Shown here: in pieces, positions 3,306 through 5,547 of the stretch
How the letters are laid out: each line of letters begins with the position of its first letter
How positions within the stretch are numbered: the stretch's first letter is position 1
NCBI GenBank assembly: GCA_903913365.1
Contig: CAIWKW010000098.1
Span: 1-5,547 of the forward strand
Direction of reading: 5' to 3'
DNA length: 5,547 nucleotides
From: Candidatus Doudnabacteria bacterium
GTDB lineage: Bacteria; Patescibacteriota; Doudnabacteria; UBA920
The notes under the pieces: model-generated
What the model saw: only the letters and a program-made list of their open reading frames with translations
The model's database searches: none
Told to the model about the DNA's origin: nothing
Made by a program: the position numbers and the translations under genes

Positions 3306-4316
3306 CTAGACAACCAAATACGGAGAGCTTGAGGAGCTTTGCTCCGCGGCCATTTTGTGGATAAGCTCGTTTAGTTCTTCATCGCTGAAAAACTCTATGG
3401 TTATTTTTCCGCCCTGGCCTTGGCGCTGAATTTTAACCTGAGTCCCGAGTTTTCCGCGGAGCTCGCTTTCCATGGCCATAAGTTTAGGGTCCGGCGCGGC
3501 GGAATCCATTTGCCGCTTGGTCATTAGCTCCCTTACTTTATATTCCACCTGGCGCACATTCCAGTTCTGTTCCAAAACCATTTTATACATGAGCAGCATT
3601 TTTTCCGGGTCTATAAGGCCGAGCAGGGCGCGGGCATGGCCTTCCATAATTTTGCCTTCAATAACTCCGCGCTGAATTTCCGCAGGAAGATTCAACAGGC
3701 GCACGGTATTGGCCACGGCGGGACGGCTCTTGCCGACTTTTTTTGCCACCTGTTCCTGAGTCATGCTAAAAGTCTTCATCAGGCGTTCGTAAGCCTGAGC
3801 TTCTTCAATTGGATTTAATTCCTGCCTTTGAATATTTTCAATTAACGCCACTTCCAGTTTGGTCTGGTCCACCATGGCCTCTTTAATAATGGCAGGCACT
3901 CTTTCGAGTCCAGCCAGCTGTGAAGCGCGAAAACGGCGCTCCCCCACCACCAACTCATATCCGACCGGGGTTCTGGTAACAACCAAAGGCTGAATTACGC
4001 CATGCTCTTTTATGGAATCGGCCAGCTCTTTTAAAGCCGTTGGGTCAAAAGTTTTTCTCGGCTGAAAAGGGTTGGGCGATATTTTGGACACTTCCACTTC
4101 CTGAATTTGGGCATCGGCATAAGAAACTCTGTCATCTTGCTTTGCTGGTAGTGATAATTCTGGCTCTGCTTTAGGCAACTGAAGCTCATTAGCAGAAGGT
4201 TCAAGCATTGGCGTTGGCATAGGAACTTGAGGCATTGTAGAGGCGCCTACTCCAACAGAAGCGCCTTGGTCTAAAGATTGGATGGTAATATTTGGCTGTT
4301 GATTTTGGTCTGACAT
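3306..4316 (-). CDS. parB: ParB/Spo0J-type chromosome partitioning protein
   Basis: A 336-aa protein. ParB is a CTP-dependent DNA clamp that loads at parS, slides along flanking DNA and is moved by the ParA ATPase to segregate origins. Visible are the N-terminal nuclease-like/CTP-binding domain (about 73-165) with NPFQPRK (82-88), GERRFRA (125-131) and ENIQR (160-164); a helix-turn-helix (about 186-206, MTQEQVAKKVGKSRPAVANTV); 'EGKIMEGHARALL' (220-232); and a C-terminal dimerisation segment 'GKITIEFFSDEELNELI' (303-319) with a Ser-rich tail. Residues 1-72 are a long, Pro/Gln-rich, probably disordered extension. I do not see the LGxGLxxLI motif with which chromosomal ParBs usually stimulate ParA. 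No parA lies in the window. The ATG at 4316 is three bases from the endonuclease stop and lacks a good Shine-Dalgarno, so translation may be coupled. Sampled rows exceed 50 % G+C. Confidence 0.96.
   Translation of the reverse strand: MSDQNQQPNITIQSLDQGASVGVGASTMPQVPMPTPMLEPSANELQLPKAEPELSLPAKQDDRVSYADAQIQEVEVSKISPNPFQPRKTFDPTALKELADSIKEHGVIQPLVVTRTPVGYELVVGERRFRASQLAGLERVPAIIKEAMVDQTKLEVALIENIQRQELNPIEEAQAYERLMKTFSMTQEQVAKKVGKSRPAVANTVRLLNLPAEIQRGVIEGKIMEGHARALLGLIDPEKMLLMYKMVLEQNWNVRQVEYKVRELMTKRQMDSAAPDPKLMAMESELRGKLGTQVKIQRQGQGGKITIEFFSDEELNELIHKMAAEQSSSSSPYLVV
3356..3364 (-). promoter_or_regulatory. Perfect DnaA box TTATCCACA inside the parB 3' end
   Basis: The 9-base consensus occurs exactly, on the minus strand, within codons near ParB residue 320. 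A single exact 9-mer is expected by chance in only a few percent of windows this long. Together with the one-mismatch box 50 bases away it hints at DnaA binding, but two sites do not make an origin. Confidence 0.3.
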
Positions 4317-4319
4317 AAA

Positions 4320-4913
4320 TTACGACTTTTGTGGTTTAATCAGCTTTAAAAAATTTTCAACATCTTTTGATATTCTAATATGATAAATCTTTTTGGAGTT
4401 GAATTTGCTTTTTGGAATAATTTCGTAAACTTTAGCCTCAAAACCAAGTTGCTCTGTCATTCCCTTAAAACTTTTGGCTAAATTTGGAATTACAGAAGAA
4501 AACATCACCATTTTATAACCACGATCTTTATATATCGATCCGTCGGTTTCAATTAATCCGCGCAGACATAAAATGGAACATTTATTGTTTGTTTTAATCC
4601 AAATAGGTACGTCAACTGACTGCGCGTATTTTGAACCAAGGTGCTTCCAATTTAAAATTTTTGGCCAAAAATTTGAATAGCAGCTCACATCAACACAGTT
4701 TGCTTTCCTTTTAATTAAGGCTATTTTATTATCCGGCAACAGCAATTTTAAAGTCTTTTGGATTTTAAAAATCAATTTTGGATATTTAGCGTCGCAACTA
4801 ATGCGCAATCTAACGCCTCTGCCGTTGGGATTTGAAAGATTACCATCTCCTAAAGCCAATCCTATTACATAGGCTTGTAAAAATTTATTTGGGTTAATTC
4901 TTTTAGTTTTCAT
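4320..4913 (-). CDS. LAGLIDADG homing endonuclease, free-standing
   Basis: A 197-aa protein with two LAGLIDADG helices: AYVIGLALGDGN at 14-25 (acidic Asp23) and LRGLIETDGS at 117-126 (acidic Asp124). This gives the pseudo-dimeric monomer layout, with both metal-binding acids present, so the enzyme may be active. Such proteins cut a long, specific DNA site and spread their own gene, or act as RNA maturases for introns. The frame stays open upstream through tRNA-Leu, but I take ATG 4913 because the upstream codons are the tRNA itself. That ATG is one base from the tRNA CCA, leaving no room for a Shine-Dalgarno; the message would be leaderless after tRNA processing, or read from a tRNA-mRNA precursor. 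The stop lies three bases before parB. Sampled rows are about 28 % G+C against over 50 % in parB, consistent with separate origin. No group I/II intron core was recognised around it. Confidence 0.88.
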   Translation of the reverse strand: MKTKRINPNKFLQAYVIGLALGDGNLSNPNGRGVRLRISCDAKYPKLIFKIQKTLKLLLPDNKIALIKRKANCVDVSCYSNFWPKILNWKHLGSKYAQSVDVPIWIKTNNKCSILCLRGLIETDGSIYKDRGYKMVMFSSVIPNLAKSFKGMTEQLGFEAKVYEIIPKSKFNSKKIYHIRISKDVENFLKLIKPQKS

Positions 4914-4914
4914 T

Positions 4915-5001
4915 TGGTGCCGGTGGTGGGAGTCGAACCCACAATCCCGTAAGGGCGATCGATTTTGAGTCGATAGCGTATCCCAGTTCCGCCACACCGG
5001 C
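4915..5001 (-). tRNA. tRNA-Leu(CAA)
   Basis: An intact class II tRNA. The acceptor is GCCGGTG/CACCGGC (7/7) with discriminator A and encoded CCA (4915-4917). The D stem is GCG/CGC; the anticodon stem is ATCGA/TCGAT around the loop CTCAAAA (4963-4969), giving anticodon CAA (4965-4967), which reads UUG. The long variable arm has the stem CCC-TTAC-GGG, and the T arm is GTGGG-TTCGACT-CCCAC. There is no intron. The gene lies 33 bases after the phosphatase stop and directly abuts the homing-endonuclease ORF. Confidence 0.97.
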
Positions 5002-5014
5002 ATAACAAATCTTA

Positions 5015-5020
5015 TTTATA
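5015..5020 (-). promoter_or_regulatory. Possible -10 (TATAAA) for tRNA-Leu
   Basis: TATAAA on the minus strand, 13 bases upstream of the mature tRNA 5' end, leaving a short leader for RNase P to remove. No good -35 is visible within the end of the phosphatase gene, so co-transcription from further upstream is also possible. Confidence 0.3.
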
Positions 5021-5034
5021 TTAGCAAAATCGGG

Positions 5035-5547
5035 TTAATGAGTAAAGAGCACCGGAGTAAGCCAATAAATTACGGCCAAGCCGGAAATAATTCCAATAAA
5101 CCATCCGGCTAATATATCGGTAACATGATGATATCCCATAACAATTCTTGCACAGCCATTTAGCAGCATCACAATAAACAGCATAAGTCCGAGTATTGGG
5201 AAAAACCAAAAAAGCACGGTGGCAATTGGCGCAAAACTGCTGGCATGGTCGGAAGGAAAAGAATTGTGCCTTACTGTAACGTCCGAAAACAACCATCGGT
5301 TATGCGGTGGAATATAATTTAGTTTTTGGTAAGGCCGCTGTCTTTTATAAAATAAATAGACCAGCGGATTAATAATAATTCTCGCCAGCACAAAGGCTAC
5401 AAAAGCAGTAAATAGCTCCTGATATCTGCCAACCGCAAGCAAATAAATTCCGGCTAAATAAATAAATAAAACCAAATAAATTCCCCAAAATACCCAAAAC
5501 TCCCGGAATAATTTAGTTTCAGTTATCTTTTTTTGCCAATTTAAATA
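5035..5547 (-). CDS. PAP2-family phosphatase, undecaprenyl-diphosphatase (BcrC)-like, 5'-partial
   Basis: The reading frame is still open at the right edge, so the true start lies outside; 170 residues are visible. An internal TTG at 5475 is not the start, since the upstream frame (YLNWQKKITETKL...) continues the protein naturally. It has several membrane helices and the three acid-phosphatase motifs: KRQRP (about 5346-5332), FPSDHA (5259-5242) and ARIVMGYHHVTD (5151-5116), with the catalytic His in the second and the His and Asp in the third present. PSDH in place of PSGH is typical of BcrC-like enzymes, which dephosphorylate undecaprenyl diphosphate to recycle the cell-wall lipid carrier; other lipid phosphatases remain possible. 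The active site would face outside the membrane. It is followed by tRNA-Leu. Confidence 0.9.
   Translation of the reverse strand, partial: YLNWQKKITETKLFREFWVFWGIYLVLFIYLAGIYLLAVGRYQELFTAFVAFVLARIIINPLVYLFYKRQRPYQKLNYIPPHNRWLFSDVTVRHNSFPSDHASSFAPIATVLFWFFPILGLMLFIVMLLNGCARIVMGYHHVTDILAGWFIGIISGLAVIYWLTPVLFTH

Noticed and set aside
3472..3818. Plus-strand ORFs opposite parB
   Set aside because: Antisense shadows of a clear, complete ParB; no ribosome sites or domains.
4914..5003. Extended N-terminus of the homing endonuclease (MPVWRNWDTLST...) from an upstream start
   Set aside because: These 30 residues are the translation of tRNA-Leu, which folds perfectly; the open frame there is incidental.
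5021..5296. 91-aa minus-strand ORF within the phosphatase gene
   Set aside because: Out-of-frame shadow of the PAP2 protein, which has all three family motifs.

Overview
The window reads like a chromosomal segment of a Patescibacteria (CPR)-type bacterium. This is inferred from the compact, nearly all minus-strand layout, the very short intergenic gaps, mostly weak Shine-Dalgarno sequences, single-copy tRNAs with encoded CCA, and small Cys-rich proteins of a kind I associate with that group. The standard genetic code fits every gene. No taxonomic marker (rRNA, ribosomal protein) is present, so the assignment is tentative.

Layout, read in the direction of transcription (minus strand, right to left). 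(1) A membrane PAP2/undecaprenyl-diphosphatase-like phosphatase enters from the right edge, 5'-truncated. (2) An intact class II tRNA-Leu(CAA) follows, and one base after its CCA a two-motif LAGLIDADG homing-endonuclease gene begins; its stop is three bases from the start of parB. (3) parB encodes a complete ParB/Spo0J-type chromosome-partitioning protein with an unusual N-terminus; no parA is visible. (4) From 3305 to about 2106 lies the strangest part: a sigma70-like promoter flanked by a DnaA-box-like site, two mutually exclusive 12-bp hairpins, then some 420 bases (2658-3078) that are an almost unbroken chain of hairpins, then a 60-codon ORF with a strong Shine-Dalgarno and a TTG start, a 62-aa triple-CxxC zinc-ribbon protein, and an intrinsic terminator. 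I read this as one candidate transcription unit with a very long structured leader, or as a large structured ncRNA that happens to contain ORFs. (5) A hairpin-rich spacer with a tRNA T-loop-like fragment precedes tRNA-Pro(GGG), which is followed by a REP-like imperfect palindrome. (6) A DoxX/DUF417-like membrane protein, a Maf nucleotide pyrophosphatase and a RimJ/RimL-type GNAT acetyltransferase come next (the last two 2 bases apart), and finally a 55-aa Cys-rich protein.

The outer blocks are ordinary housekeeping genes (envelope lipid carrier recycling, NTP sanitation, acetylation). The points deserving a second look are the structured-RNA/small-protein unit at about 2106-3289 and the endonuclease gene wedged exactly between a tRNA 3' end and parB. 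By hand count, G+C is about 52 % over 2101-2640 and above 50 % in sampled rows of parB, against roughly 30 % in sampled rows of the endonuclease and acetyltransferase genes.
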